A stretch of DNA of 63,333 bases from NCBI GenBank assembly GCA_025929185.1, contig JAICMO010000003.1, positions 1-63,333 of the forward strand, in the 5' to 3' direction. The translations under genes and the position numbers were made by a program. Positions within the stretch are counted from its first letter, which is position 1, and every line of letters starts with the position of its first letter. The notes under the pieces are model-generated. The model ran no database searches. It was not told where the DNA came from and saw nothing but the letters and a program-made list of their open reading frames with translations. The DNA is from Pseudolabrys sp. Its GTDB lineage: Bacteria; Pseudomonadota; Alphaproteobacteria; Rhizobiales; Xanthobacteraceae. Below are positions 37,385 to 45,542 of the stretch, one piece after another.

Positions 37385-38620
37385 ATGTCGCATGACGCGT
37401 GTGAAGTTGCCATTGTCGGCGCCGGCCCTTACGGGCTTGCTATTTCAACCCATCTGAAAGTTGCCGGGGTATCTAGCAGAGTCTTCGGCGATACGATGGG
37501 CTTCTGGCGCAAGAATATGCCGAACGGCATGAAACTGCGCTCGCCCTGGCGCGCATCGCACATCATCGATCCCTCAGGCGAGCATTCGCTCGATGCGTTC
37601 GCGACGGCGAACGGGATCACGCGCACCGAGAATTTGCCGCTTAAGGATTTCGTTCGTTATGGCGAATGGTTCCAGCGCCGCGCCGTGCCGGACGTCGATC
37701 CGCGCATGGTCAAATCGATTGCGCCGGGTCGCAACGGCTTCCGGATCACGCTCGAAGATGGCGACACAGTCGATGCTCTGCGCGTCGTCGTCGCAATGGG
37801 CCTCACAAACCAGGCATTCCTGCCACAGCAATTCGATGGATTGCCGGCGGAACTTGCCAGCCATTCATCGGCGGTGGTTACGCCGGCGGATTTTCGCGGA
37901 AAGAAGGTTGCCGTGATTGGGCGTGGCCAGAGCGCGTGCGAGTCTGCTGTGTTGCTCAACGAAGCCGGCGCCGAGGTCGAGCTTATTTGCCGGGGGCCGG
38001 TACGCTGGATTGGCGCCGAAGCTTCGCAGCAGGGCCGCAGCGAGGTCGTCAAATGGTGGGTGCATAGGGTGATGACTGCGCCTTCGGCGATCGGACCATT
38101 TCCGTTCAACTGGGCGGTTGATGTGCCAAATGTTTTGCGCCTTTTACCGGGTAATTGGCGTGACGCGCTTAGTGCGCGCAGCCTGAGGGCGGCAGCCAGC
38201 GCATGGCTGCGCGCGCGCGCCGAAGGTGTCCGGATAAACACCGGACGCACCGTGCGTGAGGCGAGGGTGAGCGGCAGCCGCATCGCATTACACCTCGACA
38301 ACGGTATTTCCCTGTTTGATCATGTGGTGCTTGCAACCGGGTACAAAACCGATATCGCGAGACTCAATGTGTTATCGCCCGAGTTGTTGAAGCGTATCGC
38401 GCTGCGGGAGAATTTCCCGATCTTATCGCGCGGCTTCGAATCCTCGGTGCCGGGACTTCATTTTGTCGGATCGACGGCAGTCGGAAGCTTCGGTCCGTTG
38501 CCGCGTTTCGTTGCGGGCTGCGGTTATGCCGCGCGTTGCCTGACACGTGCCGTTCGCGCCGGGGCACAGTCCTCGCCCGTTGCCACCTTAATGCAACCGG
38601 CAATGCAGCCGCAGCAATGA
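37385..38620 (+). CDS. FAD-dependent oxidoreductase, flavin-monooxygenase-like
   Basis: A 411-residue two-dinucleotide-fold flavoprotein. The FAD motif is VAIVGAGPYGLAISTHL and the NADPH motif VAVIGRGQSACESAVLLNEAGAEVELICR; ATGYKTDIARLN near 325 is the FMO/N-hydroxylase ATG motif. There is no signal peptide. It is not an SQR, since the redox cysteines of that family are missing. The TGA stop is followed, in the same frame and after 30 bases, by the ATP-grasp gene with only a TTG start, so the two are probably functionally coupled. The substrate is unknown. Confidence 0.82.
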   Translation: MSHDACEVAIVGAGPYGLAISTHLKVAGVSSRVFGDTMGFWRKNMPNGMKLRSPWRASHIIDPSGEHSLDAFATANGITRTENLPLKDFVRYGEWFQRRAVPDVDPRMVKSIAPGRNGFRITLEDGDTVDALRVVVAMGLTNQAFLPQQFDGLPAELASHSSAVVTPADFRGKKVAVIGRGQSACESAVLLNEAGAEVELICRGPVRWIGAEASQQGRSEVVKWWVHRVMTAPSAIGPFPFNWAVDVPNVLRLLPGNWRDALSARSLRAAASAWLRARAEGVRINTGRTVREARVSGSRIALHLDNGISLFDHVVLATGYKTDIARLNVLSPELLKRIALRENFPILSRGFESSVPGLHFVGSTAVGSFGPLPRFVAGCGYAARCLTRAVRAGAQSSPVATLMQPAMQPQQ

Positions 38621-38650
38621 CGTTGGATTTGTGAGCGCCGGGATTCGACC

Positions 38651-39916
38651 TTGACCGCCTCTCGACATCGCGACCCCGGTGCGCTCATCGTCGGCGGCGC
38701 GCATGGCGGACTTGCAGTCGCTCGCAGCCTCGGCCGCCAGGGCATACCGATTTTTTTTCTCACGCACGACAACCTGATTACGAAGTTTTCGCGTTACGTC
38801 ACGGGAAGCGCCGCCTGGTCGGGGCCGGAGCAGCCGGATGCCGCCGAAGAGCTGTTGAAGATTGGCCGCAAGCATGGTCTCGAAGGTTGCGTGCTGTTGC
38901 CGGGAGGTGATGCCGAAGTCCAGCTAATCGCCAAAAATCATGCCGCGTTGTCGAAATTCTTCCGGGTCACCACGCCGGATTGGACGACTTGCAAGTGGGC
39001 GCTCGACAAGCGGCTGACCTATCAGCGCGCCGCCTCCCTCGGCATAGGCTATCCGCGCAGCTTTTATCCGCATAACAGGATGGAGCTTGCGCACCTCGAC
39101 TGCCGCTTCCCAGTCGTTTTGAAACCAACGGCGCGGCATAGCGTAAACGCCTTCACGTTGGCAAAAGCCTGGCAAGCTGACGATCCGGCAAGCTTAACTG
39201 AGCGCTACGATCAAGCGTCTGCCTTGGTGGGTGCGGACGGGATCGTCCTGCAAGAAATGATCGTGGGCGGGGGCGAGTCGCAGTATTCGTATGCAGCCGT
39301 CTGGGATCACGGGCGGCCTGTTGCATCTTTGGTTGCGCGCCGTGCGCGGCAATACCCGATCCACTTCGGCTTCACCAGCACGCTCGTGCAAAGCATGGAC
39401 TGTCCCGAAGTGGCAGAGGCCGGCTCTCGCTTTTTGCAGTCGCTCGATTATCACGGTATCGCCGAAGTCGAATTCAAGTACGACGCCGCCGACGGTCGTT
39501 ATAAGATTCTCGACGTTAACGCGCGCGCCTGGACCTGGATCGCGCTCGGAGGCAGTGCTGGCGTCGATTTTCCATACATTCTCTGGCAGGTCGCGACAGG
39601 TAAGACGGTTACGCCGGTGCGTGGTCGTAGCGGTGCGACATGGATGCACTTTTCGAGAGATCTTGCGGCGGCTTGCCAGGAAATTATCGTGGGACGCATC
39701 AAGCCGGCTACCTACCTGAGATCGTTCCGTTGGCCGACGACCTTTGCCGCCTTTGCCACCGACGATTTGTTGCCAGGCGTAATGGATTTGCCGTTGCTTG
39801 GATGGCGGCTCATTTCTCGTCGATTGCCGGGGCTTTTACGAAGGATCGGCTTTCAAATCGTAAAAGGCTTTAATCGCGCCCGCGATTTCGCTCATCCGCC
39901 GATACAACGGTCATAG
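38651..39916 (+). CDS. ATP-grasp carboxylate-amine ligase-like protein (TTG start)
   Basis: A 421-residue protein with a preATP-grasp Rossmann-like start (GALIVGGAHGGLAVARSLG), the KPTARHSVNAFTLAKAW ATP-binding segment, an IVLQEMIVGGG stretch and the Mg-binding end AEVEFKYDAADGRYKILDVNARAW. It is similar in layout to carbamoyl-phosphate-synthase-like and D-aspartate-ligase-like enzymes, often found in polysaccharide or peptide-modification loci. The C-terminal about 80 residues form a basic amphipathic tail. TTG 38651 is the only possible start before the upstream in-frame TGA. It is paired with the flavin oxidoreductase; the product is unknown. Confidence 0.8.
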   Translation: MTASRHRDPGALIVGGAHGGLAVARSLGRQGIPIFFLTHDNLITKFSRYVTGSAAWSGPEQPDAAEELLKIGRKHGLEGCVLLPGGDAEVQLIAKNHAALSKFFRVTTPDWTTCKWALDKRLTYQRAASLGIGYPRSFYPHNRMELAHLDCRFPVVLKPTARHSVNAFTLAKAWQADDPASLTERYDQASALVGADGIVLQEMIVGGGESQYSYAAVWDHGRPVASLVARRARQYPIHFGFTSTLVQSMDCPEVAEAGSRFLQSLDYHGIAEVEFKYDAADGRYKILDVNARAWTWIALGGSAGVDFPYILWQVATGKTVTPVRGRSGATWMHFSRDLAAACQEIIVGRIKPATYLRSFRWPTTFAAFATDDLLPGVMDLPLLGWRLISRRLPGLLRRIGFQIVKGFNRARDFAHPPIQRS

Positions 39917-39931
39917 TATTTATTGAGACGC

Positions 39932-39952
39932 CTCGCCACCGAAGGCGGCGAG
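39932..39952. terminator. Weak hairpin after the ATP-grasp gene
   Basis: CTCGCC and GGCGAG can pair 16-36 bases after the stop. No U-tract follows, so this is a tentative terminator. Confidence 0.3.
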
Positions 39953-40052
39953 TATACGAAAGCTTCGTACTGGCGCGCATCGCGACATTCGCATCGGCGT
40001 ATCTCAGCCTGTTCGTGCTCGCGTTGACGCTCGGTTTGTCAGCGACCGTGCA

Positions 40053-40826
40053 TTAGCCGAAGCGGAAAGCGAGCAGATTATCGATTGCGCGCAGTTCATC
40101 CAATATCCGACGTACGCGGCCCAAGTCCTTCTCAGCTACTGCCTGCCGAATTAGCGTGAGACTTTGTTTGGCGCCGTCTACAAGTCGGCGGAACGTCGGC
40201 TGCACGCGGATGTCGTCGCCCGCGATATCGTCGCAATGACGAAGCTGTGCATCGTAACGTTTGACTTCGTCGGCGAGCCCGTTGCGGGTTTTCGCGGTAG
40301 CGAGATCAAGATCATCTTTGTCATATTTGGCGAGCGCTTCCATCACATTGTTGGCACGCAGGATGCAGTCGGGGAGCACATCGACTCCTGCCGATTGACG
40401 CAGATTTGCAATTTCGATGCGAATGGCGGCAAGCGATTGCGCGGCGATATCAGGGCGCCCCATCGTGAGCATCATGTCGGCGGCGACAAGGCGCGTGCTG
40501 ACGTCGGTAAGGACGGTTGTGTAGCGGGTGACATCCTTGAAGATCGGCGGTCGCTTTGCCGCAAAGCTGCCGACGAATTCACGCCACGCGGTCCGTGCGC
40601 GATCGATTTCGAGCGAAGCGATATCTGTGTTGCCTGTGCGAAGATAACCAAGAGCGACGCGGTTGTGGGCCGACGCTCGTTCGACGGCGGCATTAAAATC
40701 CGCAAGCTGGTCCGCATGCGCTGAACAGCCGAGAAACACCGTGGTGGCAAACAAAGCCGGGATGAGCGTTCGAAGGGCGGCCGCCATTCGGTCTTGAACT
40801 GCGCGCCAGGCATGGCTGACGACCAT
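40053..40826 (-). CDS. Secreted helical protein of unknown function, divergent from the sox genes
   Basis: A 257-residue protein from ATG 40826 (GGAG directly before; a second Met 13 codons later gives a cleaner signal peptide, MAAALRTLIPALFATTVFLGCSAHA, cleaved before DQL). The mature part is almost entirely predicted helix with repeated Leu/Ala heptads and two possible helical hairpins (LADFNAAVERASAHNRVALGYLRTG... and RRLVDGAKQSLTLIRQAVAEKDLGR...). There is no CxxCH, so it is not a cytochrome c'. It has two Cys about 45 residues apart in the mature part. It shares a 104-bp divergent promoter region with the Sox operon, suggesting co-regulation. I do not recognise the family. Confidence 0.7.
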   Translation of the reverse strand: MVVSHAWRAVQDRMAAALRTLIPALFATTVFLGCSAHADQLADFNAAVERASAHNRVALGYLRTGNTDIASLEIDRARTAWREFVGSFAAKRPPIFKDVTRYTTVLTDVSTRLVAADMMLTMGRPDIAAQSLAAIRIEIANLRQSAGVDVLPDCILRANNVMEALAKYDKDDLDLATAKTRNGLADEVKRYDAQLRHCDDIAGDDIRVQPTFRRLVDGAKQSLTLIRQAVAEKDLGRVRRILDELRAIDNLLAFRFG

Positions 40827-40930
40827 CTCCTTCACCTGTCCCTTAGCCAATTGTATATACCTGCGACTATAGACACGGAGGCCGTCGGCGGGCGAGCGAG
40901 TTGCGTCCGCGTGGTTAGGAAACAGCATCT

Positions 40931-41497
40931 ATGAACAGGCGGGATTTGCTGGCCGGCATGGCCTCGATTGGTGCGCTCACGGTGACCCGCGGCGACGCCG
41001 AGCCGATTCTCACCGATGATGGACTCTACAAAGAATCATGGTTTCTCGAGAGCTTCCTCGATCTGCCGGACGACCTCGAGGATGCGCACAAAGAGGGCAA
41101 GCGCTTTGCCATCATGTGGGAGTTGAAAGGCTGCCCCTACTGCAAGGAAACGCATTTCGTCAATTTTGCGCAGGCGCGTATCTCGGACTACATCCGCTTC
41201 AATTTCGAGGTTTTGCAGCTCAATATCATCGGCTCTCGCAAGGTGACGGATTTCGACGGCGCCGAATTGGGCGAGAAGGAGCTCGCAGCGAAATACAACA
41301 TTCGCTTCACCCCCACGTTCCAGTTCTTTCCGGAGCGGGCGGAGGGCCTCAAAGACCTGGCCCCCACGAAACGGGAGGTGGCGCGCGCTCCCGGCTACAT
41401 GCGCCCCGACGACTTCCTCGCGCTGTTCCGCTACATCCGGGAGAAAGGTTACGAAACCAAGAGCTTCCGCGATTTTCTCAAGGCGTTGCCGAGCTGA
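40931..41497 (+). CDS. Periplasmic thioredoxin-fold protein, SoxS/SoxW-like
   Basis: A 188-residue exported thioredoxin-fold protein. The N-terminus MNRRDLLAGMASIGALTVTRGDA is a short twin-arginine-type signal. The active site is WELKGCPYCKETHF (CPYC) and the cis-Pro is in RFTPTFQFF. In Sox systems SoxS/SoxW keep the SoxY carrier cysteine reduced. It is the first gene of the sox series, 110 bp before soxY. The exact SoxS versus SoxW name cannot be decided here. Confidence 0.88.
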   Translation: MNRRDLLAGMASIGALTVTRGDAEPILTDDGLYKESWFLESFLDLPDDLEDAHKEGKRFAIMWELKGCPYCKETHFVNFAQARISDYIRFNFEVLQLNIIGSRKVTDFDGAELGEKELAAKYNIRFTPTFQFFPERAEGLKDLAPTKREVARAPGYMRPDDFLALFRYIREKGYETKSFRDFLKALPS

Positions 41498-41607
41498 ATT
41501 GGTACATCTTAAAGCTATTCCCGAGAATGATTTGAACAGGCCTCGCGCCGCCGCTATGGTGCCGCACGGTGGCTGATCCAGCCTCGAAGCTGTCAGGGAG
41601 TAACTCG

Positions 41608-42063
41608 ATGCGACTGATTTCCCGCCGCCGCGCGCTCGTGCTGACTGCCGGCAGCGCGGCCGCGGCAGCGCTTGGCTGGAGCGGCAAGAGCCGCGCCACG
41701 CCCAAGGACGCCGCCGAAGCAATTGCGAAATTCACCGGCGGCAAGACGGCCGAAAACGGCAAGATAAGTATCGAACTCCCGGAAATCGCCGAAAACGGCA
41801 ATACGGTGCCGCTCAAAGTGAGCGTGGATGCGCCAATGAATGCTGACGATTACGTCAGCGACATTCTTGTCATTGCGGACGGCAATCCGCTGCCGCGCGT
41901 CGTGACCTTCCGCTTTACGCCGATGTCGGGAAAAGCGGTGGCGTCCACCCGTATCCGGCTTGCCACCACCGAAAACATCATCGCCGTCGCGAAGACGAGC
42001 GGCGGCCAGATTTTCACTGCTCAGAAACTGGTGAAGGTCACGATCGGCGGCTGCGGCGGCTGA
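41608..42063 (+). CDS. soxY: Thiosulfate-oxidation carrier protein SoxY
   Basis: SoxY covalently holds sulfur intermediates on its C-terminal swinging arm during periplasmic thiosulfate oxidation. The protein ends in VTIGGCGG, the conserved GGCGG-type arm with the carrier Cys. The N-terminus SRRRALVLTAGSAAAAALGWSG is a twin-arginine signal, matching Tat export of SoxYZ. ATG 41608 follows cagggag; the track start at 41569 adds 13 residues ahead of the Tat motif. At 151 residues it is full length. Confidence 0.97.
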   Translation: MRLISRRRALVLTAGSAAAAALGWSGKSRATPKDAAEAIAKFTGGKTAENGKISIELPEIAENGNTVPLKVSVDAPMNADDYVSDILVIADGNPLPRVVTFRFTPMSGKAVASTRIRLATTENIIAVAKTSGGQIFTAQKLVKVTIGGCGG

Positions 42064-42092
42064 GAAGAACAACATAAATCGGGAGAACGGAT

Positions 42093-42416
42093 ATGGCCGC
42101 GACGCCGCGCCTCAAGCTTCCGCGGGAAGCCAAGAAAGGCGATATCATCGAGATCAAGACCTTGCTTCCGCACCCGATGGAGTCCGGACAGCGCAAGGGG
42201 AAGGACGGCAAGGTGATCCCGCGCAAGATCATCAACAAGTTTGTTTGCACGTTCAATGATAAGCCGGTGTTCACCGCCGGTCTTGAGCCCGCGGTCGCCG
42301 CCAATCCTTACCTGGAATTTTTCGCGAAGGTCGAGGAAAGCGGCACGTTCAAATTTACCTGGACGGACGACGACGGCACCGTGACGACTGCGGAGCAAAA
42401 GATCATCGTGACGTGA
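42093..42416 (+). CDS. soxZ: Sulfur-oxidation protein SoxZ
   Basis: The non-covalent partner of SoxY, co-exported with it because it lacks its own signal peptide. The 107-residue sequence has the family start RLKLPREAKKGDIIEIKTLLPHPMESGQRKG and the Ig-like fold ending GTFKFTWTDDDGTVTTAEQKIIV. RBS gggagaacgg precedes ATG 42093. It is 29 bp after soxY and 57 bp before the fused soxXA gene. Confidence 0.97.
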   Translation: MAATPRLKLPREAKKGDIIEIKTLLPHPMESGQRKGKDGKVIPRKIINKFVCTFNDKPVFTAGLEPAVAANPYLEFFAKVEESGTFKFTWTDDDGTVTTAEQKIIVT

Positions 42417-42473
42417 GCGGTTAATGCCGCACGACAGGCATCCGGAAGACAACAAGAAAATCGGGAGGAATCG

Positions 42474-43739
42474 ATGAGGCAGGGGGGTATATTCGCCGCG
42501 GGCGCGGCATTCTTGATCGTCGCGGGCGCCTTCGTGCTTGCCGTTACCCCTGCGTCGTTCGCGCAGGCGAAAGAATTAGCTCCACTCGATACCAAAGGCG
42601 ACGCCTCGATCCGGCCGTGGAAGCGCTATGACAAGTGGCCCAAGCGCGACGAGTCTAAATTCAACACGCTTGCGAAAATCTCCTCGCCACCCGCGCCGAA
42701 AGAGCCCCGCAAGCTGTCCGGGCCGATCAAAGGCGATGCCGCCAACGGCGCAAAACTGGTTTCCAACCGCAAACGCGGCGGCTCTTGTCTCGCCTGTCAT
42801 GTGATGGGACCGGCGGGCGGTGCCAATCTTCCGGGCAATGTGGGACCGGACCTGTCTGAAATCGGAAATGCAAATCTGACGGACGAATTCCTGTTCAACT
42901 ACATTTACGACGCGCGTGTCTACAATCCGGAGACTGTCATGCCGCCGTGGGGCAGCCACGGCCTGTTCAACGATCAGGAAATCAGCGACATGGTCGCGTT
43001 CCTGAAAACGCTGAAGTCTCCGGCGGTATTCAAGACTGCACTCGACAATCCCGAGAAACGGCCTGCGCCGGTTGAAAAGCGCGCTAATCTTGACCCGATG
43101 GAAAATCCGGGCATGTGGGCGATCGACAAGGCGAAGGAGCTTTGGAGCAAGGTCGGCTCGACCGGCAAGTCCTGCGCCAGTTGCCACGGCAATCCCGCCA
43201 TGCAGTTCAAGGCTTGGGCATCGTCCCTGCCGAAATGGGAACCGCGGCTTAACAAGGTGCTGGGCGTGGAGGAATTCATTACGCGCCACGCGCGAGCGAC
43301 AACCGGCGCCGAGTACCTGATGGAGACCGACGACAATCGCGTCCTGTCGGTCTATCTGCACAATCTTGCAGAAGGCGTGCCGATCACGGTTGACGTTTCC
43401 AACGCCGCGGCCAAAGCCGCCTACAAGCGCGGTGAGGTGTTGGCCAACCGTAAACTCGGCCAGTTGAACTTTGCCTGCACCGATTGCCACGGCAAATCGG
43501 CCAACCACTGGATCCGCGGCCAATGGTTGGGGACATTGAAGGGCCAGTACGACCACTTCCCGACCTGGCGCACCAGCCAGCTCGTCATCTGGGACATTCG
43601 TCAGCGTTTCCAATGGTGCCAAGTCAATATTCGTGCTGACGAACTGCCACCCGATGCGAAGGAATACGGCGATCTCGAGCTTTACCTGGCAGCACAGAAC
43701 GACGGCCTTAAAGAGAACGTGCCGGGCATTCGTCACTAG
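42474..43739 (+). CDS. Fused SoxX-SoxA cytochrome c, three haem motifs
   Basis: SoxXA couples thiosulfate to the SoxY cysteine. Normally two polypeptides, here one 421-residue chain. In order: signal peptide (about 1-32, cleaved near FAQA); a SoxX domain with GSCLACH (Cys105-Cys108-His109) and the distal Met in ETVMPPWG (Met156); a linker (about 180-205); a SoxA domain with GKSCASCHG (234-238), FACTDCHG (335-339) and the catalytic/haem-ligand Cys in QRFQWCQVNIRADE (382). A single ORF without frameshift supports a true fusion. It lies between soxZ and soxB, and no separate soxX or soxA exists in the window. Confidence 0.94.
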   Translation: MRQGGIFAAGAAFLIVAGAFVLAVTPASFAQAKELAPLDTKGDASIRPWKRYDKWPKRDESKFNTLAKISSPPAPKEPRKLSGPIKGDAANGAKLVSNRKRGGSCLACHVMGPAGGANLPGNVGPDLSEIGNANLTDEFLFNYIYDARVYNPETVMPPWGSHGLFNDQEISDMVAFLKTLKSPAVFKTALDNPEKRPAPVEKRANLDPMENPGMWAIDKAKELWSKVGSTGKSCASCHGNPAMQFKAWASSLPKWEPRLNKVLGVEEFITRHARATTGAEYLMETDDNRVLSVYLHNLAEGVPITVDVSNAAAKAAYKRGEVLANRKLGQLNFACTDCHGKSANHWIRGQWLGTLKGQYDHFPTWRTSQLVIWDIRQRFQWCQVNIRADELPPDAKEYGDLELYLAAQNDGLKENVPGIRH

Positions 43740-43797
43740 TCCGCCGGGCAAGGGCGTGCGTTCGCTTGTAGGTTTGCCGGTGTGAAGGGCAGGGCGG

Positions 43798-45483
43798 ATG
43801 ATTACGCGCCGTGAGTTTGTGGGAGTAGCGGCGGCCACTGCCACGTTGGCGGTGGGCGGCGGTTCCCTTACCCGCGCGCTGACCAAGCAGCGGCTTACCG
43901 AAGCGGAGTTGTTTAAATTCGACCCGCTCGGCAATGTGACGATCCTGCATGTCGCCGATCTGCACGCACAACTGCAACCGGTCTATTTTCGCGAACCGTC
44001 GATCAATCTCGGCATCGGCTCAAGCAAGGGCCTGGCGCCACATCTGACCGGGCGCGCGTTCCTTAAGCATTTCGGCATCAAGGAAAGGTCGCCGGCAGCT
44101 TACGCTTTGACATCGCTCGAATTCGCAGCGCTCGCCAGAGAGTACGGCCGCATGGGTGGGCTGGACCGCCTTGCAACAGCGCTCAAGCACGTCCGTGCCG
44201 AACGCGGCGAGGACAAGGTACTGTTTCTTGACGGCGGCGACAGTCTGCAAGGCTCGCTCGGCGCGAACCAAAGCAAAGGCCAAGATGTCCTCGACTGCAT
44301 GCGGCTGCTCAAGCCCGACGCCATGACCGGCCATTGGGAATTCACGTACGGCGAAACGCGCGTGAAGGAGATTGCCAAGTCCGTTCCGTTTCTTGCACTC
44401 AACGTGCGTGATACGGAGTGGAACGAGCCGGTTTTCGAGCCGATGAGGCTGTTCGAGAAAGGCGGCGTGAAGGTGGCCGTGCTTGGCCAGGCTTTTCCGT
44501 ACACGCCGATCGCGAACCCGGCCTGGATGATGCCGAATTGGTCCTTCGGCATTCGCGAGGACGACGTGCGCGCCAATGTCGAGAAGGCGCGCAAGAACGG
44601 GGCACAACTGATCGTATTGCTCTCGCACAACGGCTTTGATGTTGACCGCAAGCTGGCGTCACGCGTCGCAGGCATCGACGTGATCCTCACAGGACACACC
44701 CACGATGCGCTTCCTGAAGTCGTCAAGGTTGGCACGACGTTGCTGGTTGCGTCCGGCTGCGACGGGAAATTCCTTTCGCGGCTCGATCTCGATGTGCAAG
44801 GCGGACAGGTGAAGGATTTTCGCTACAAACTCATTCCTCTGTTTGCCGATGCAATCACGCCGGACAAAGAAATGACGCTGGCTATCGAAAAGGCGCGGGC
44901 GCCATATGCAAAAGAGCTCAGGCGCATTGTGGGCCACACGGAAACGCTGCTTTACCGACGCGGCAATTTCAACGGCACGTTCGACGACCTCATCTGCGCT
45001 GCAATCATGCAGGCACGCGATGCCGAAATCGCGCTCTCGCCCGGCTTTCGCTGGGGGACGAGCTTGCTGCCGGGGCAGACGATCACGGTCGAGGACATCC
45101 ATAACGTGACCGCCATCAGCTACCCGCAGGTCTATCGCACGACGATGACGGGCGAACGCCTGAAGGAGATTCTGGAGGACGTTGCCGACAATCTGTTCAA
45201 CCCCGATCCCTATTACCAGCAAGGCGGCGACATGGTCCGCTGTGGCGGCCTCGGTTATGCAATCGACGTTGGCAAGCCAGCCGGTCAGCGTATTTCGGCG
45301 ATGACTCACCGGAAATCAGGCAAGCCGATCGAGGCTGGCAAAAATTACGTCATCACCGGCTGGGCCAGCGTCAACCATGGCACCGAAGGTCCTCAGATAT
45401 GGGAACTGGTCGAGCGTTACGTGGCGGCGGAAAAAACTGTGCGGATGAAGCCCAATAGGTTGGTCACGATTTCCGGGGCCTGA
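43798..45483 (+). CDS. soxB: Sulfate thiohydrolase SoxB
   Basis: A di-manganese periplasmic hydrolase that releases sulfate from the SoxY-bound thiosulfonate. The N-terminus ITRREFVGVAAATATLAVGGGS is a Tat signal. Metal-site motifs of the 5'-nucleotidase-like fold are VTILHVADLHAQLQPVYFREPS, LDGGDSLQGS, the SoxB-specific TGHWEFTYG, LLSHNGFDVD and LTGHTHD. At 561 residues it is full length. It closes the sox series, 58 bp after soxXA; soxCD does not follow. Confidence 0.97.
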   Translation: MITRREFVGVAAATATLAVGGGSLTRALTKQRLTEAELFKFDPLGNVTILHVADLHAQLQPVYFREPSINLGIGSSKGLAPHLTGRAFLKHFGIKERSPAAYALTSLEFAALAREYGRMGGLDRLATALKHVRAERGEDKVLFLDGGDSLQGSLGANQSKGQDVLDCMRLLKPDAMTGHWEFTYGETRVKEIAKSVPFLALNVRDTEWNEPVFEPMRLFEKGGVKVAVLGQAFPYTPIANPAWMMPNWSFGIREDDVRANVEKARKNGAQLIVLLSHNGFDVDRKLASRVAGIDVILTGHTHDALPEVVKVGTTLLVASGCDGKFLSRLDLDVQGGQVKDFRYKLIPLFADAITPDKEMTLAIEKARAPYAKELRRIVGHTETLLYRRGNFNGTFDDLICAAIMQARDAEIALSPGFRWGTSLLPGQTITVEDIHNVTAISYPQVYRTTMTGERLKEILEDVADNLFNPDPYYQQGGDMVRCGGLGYAIDVGKPAGQRISAMTHRKSGKPIEAGKNYVITGWASVNHGTEGPQIWELVERYVAAEKTVRMKPNRLVTISGA

Positions 45484-45542
45484 GCCGCTTTGCGTGCACG
45501 CCGTCTTTCGCCTATGAAATTCTGCCCGAACTGGAAAAAGCC

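Noticed and set aside
37385-38620. Sulfide:quinone reductase or FCSD in the sulfur region
   Set aside because: Although FAD- and NAD-binding motifs are present, the SQR redox cysteines are missing and the NADPH motif and ATGYK fit an FMO-like enzyme.
39973-40056. Transmembrane-like reading frame (ATFASAYLSLFVLALTLGLSATVH) after the ATP-grasp gene
   Set aside because: Hydrophobic end and stop look protein-like, but no ATG, GTG or TTG start with RBS lies upstream in frame after the previous stop.
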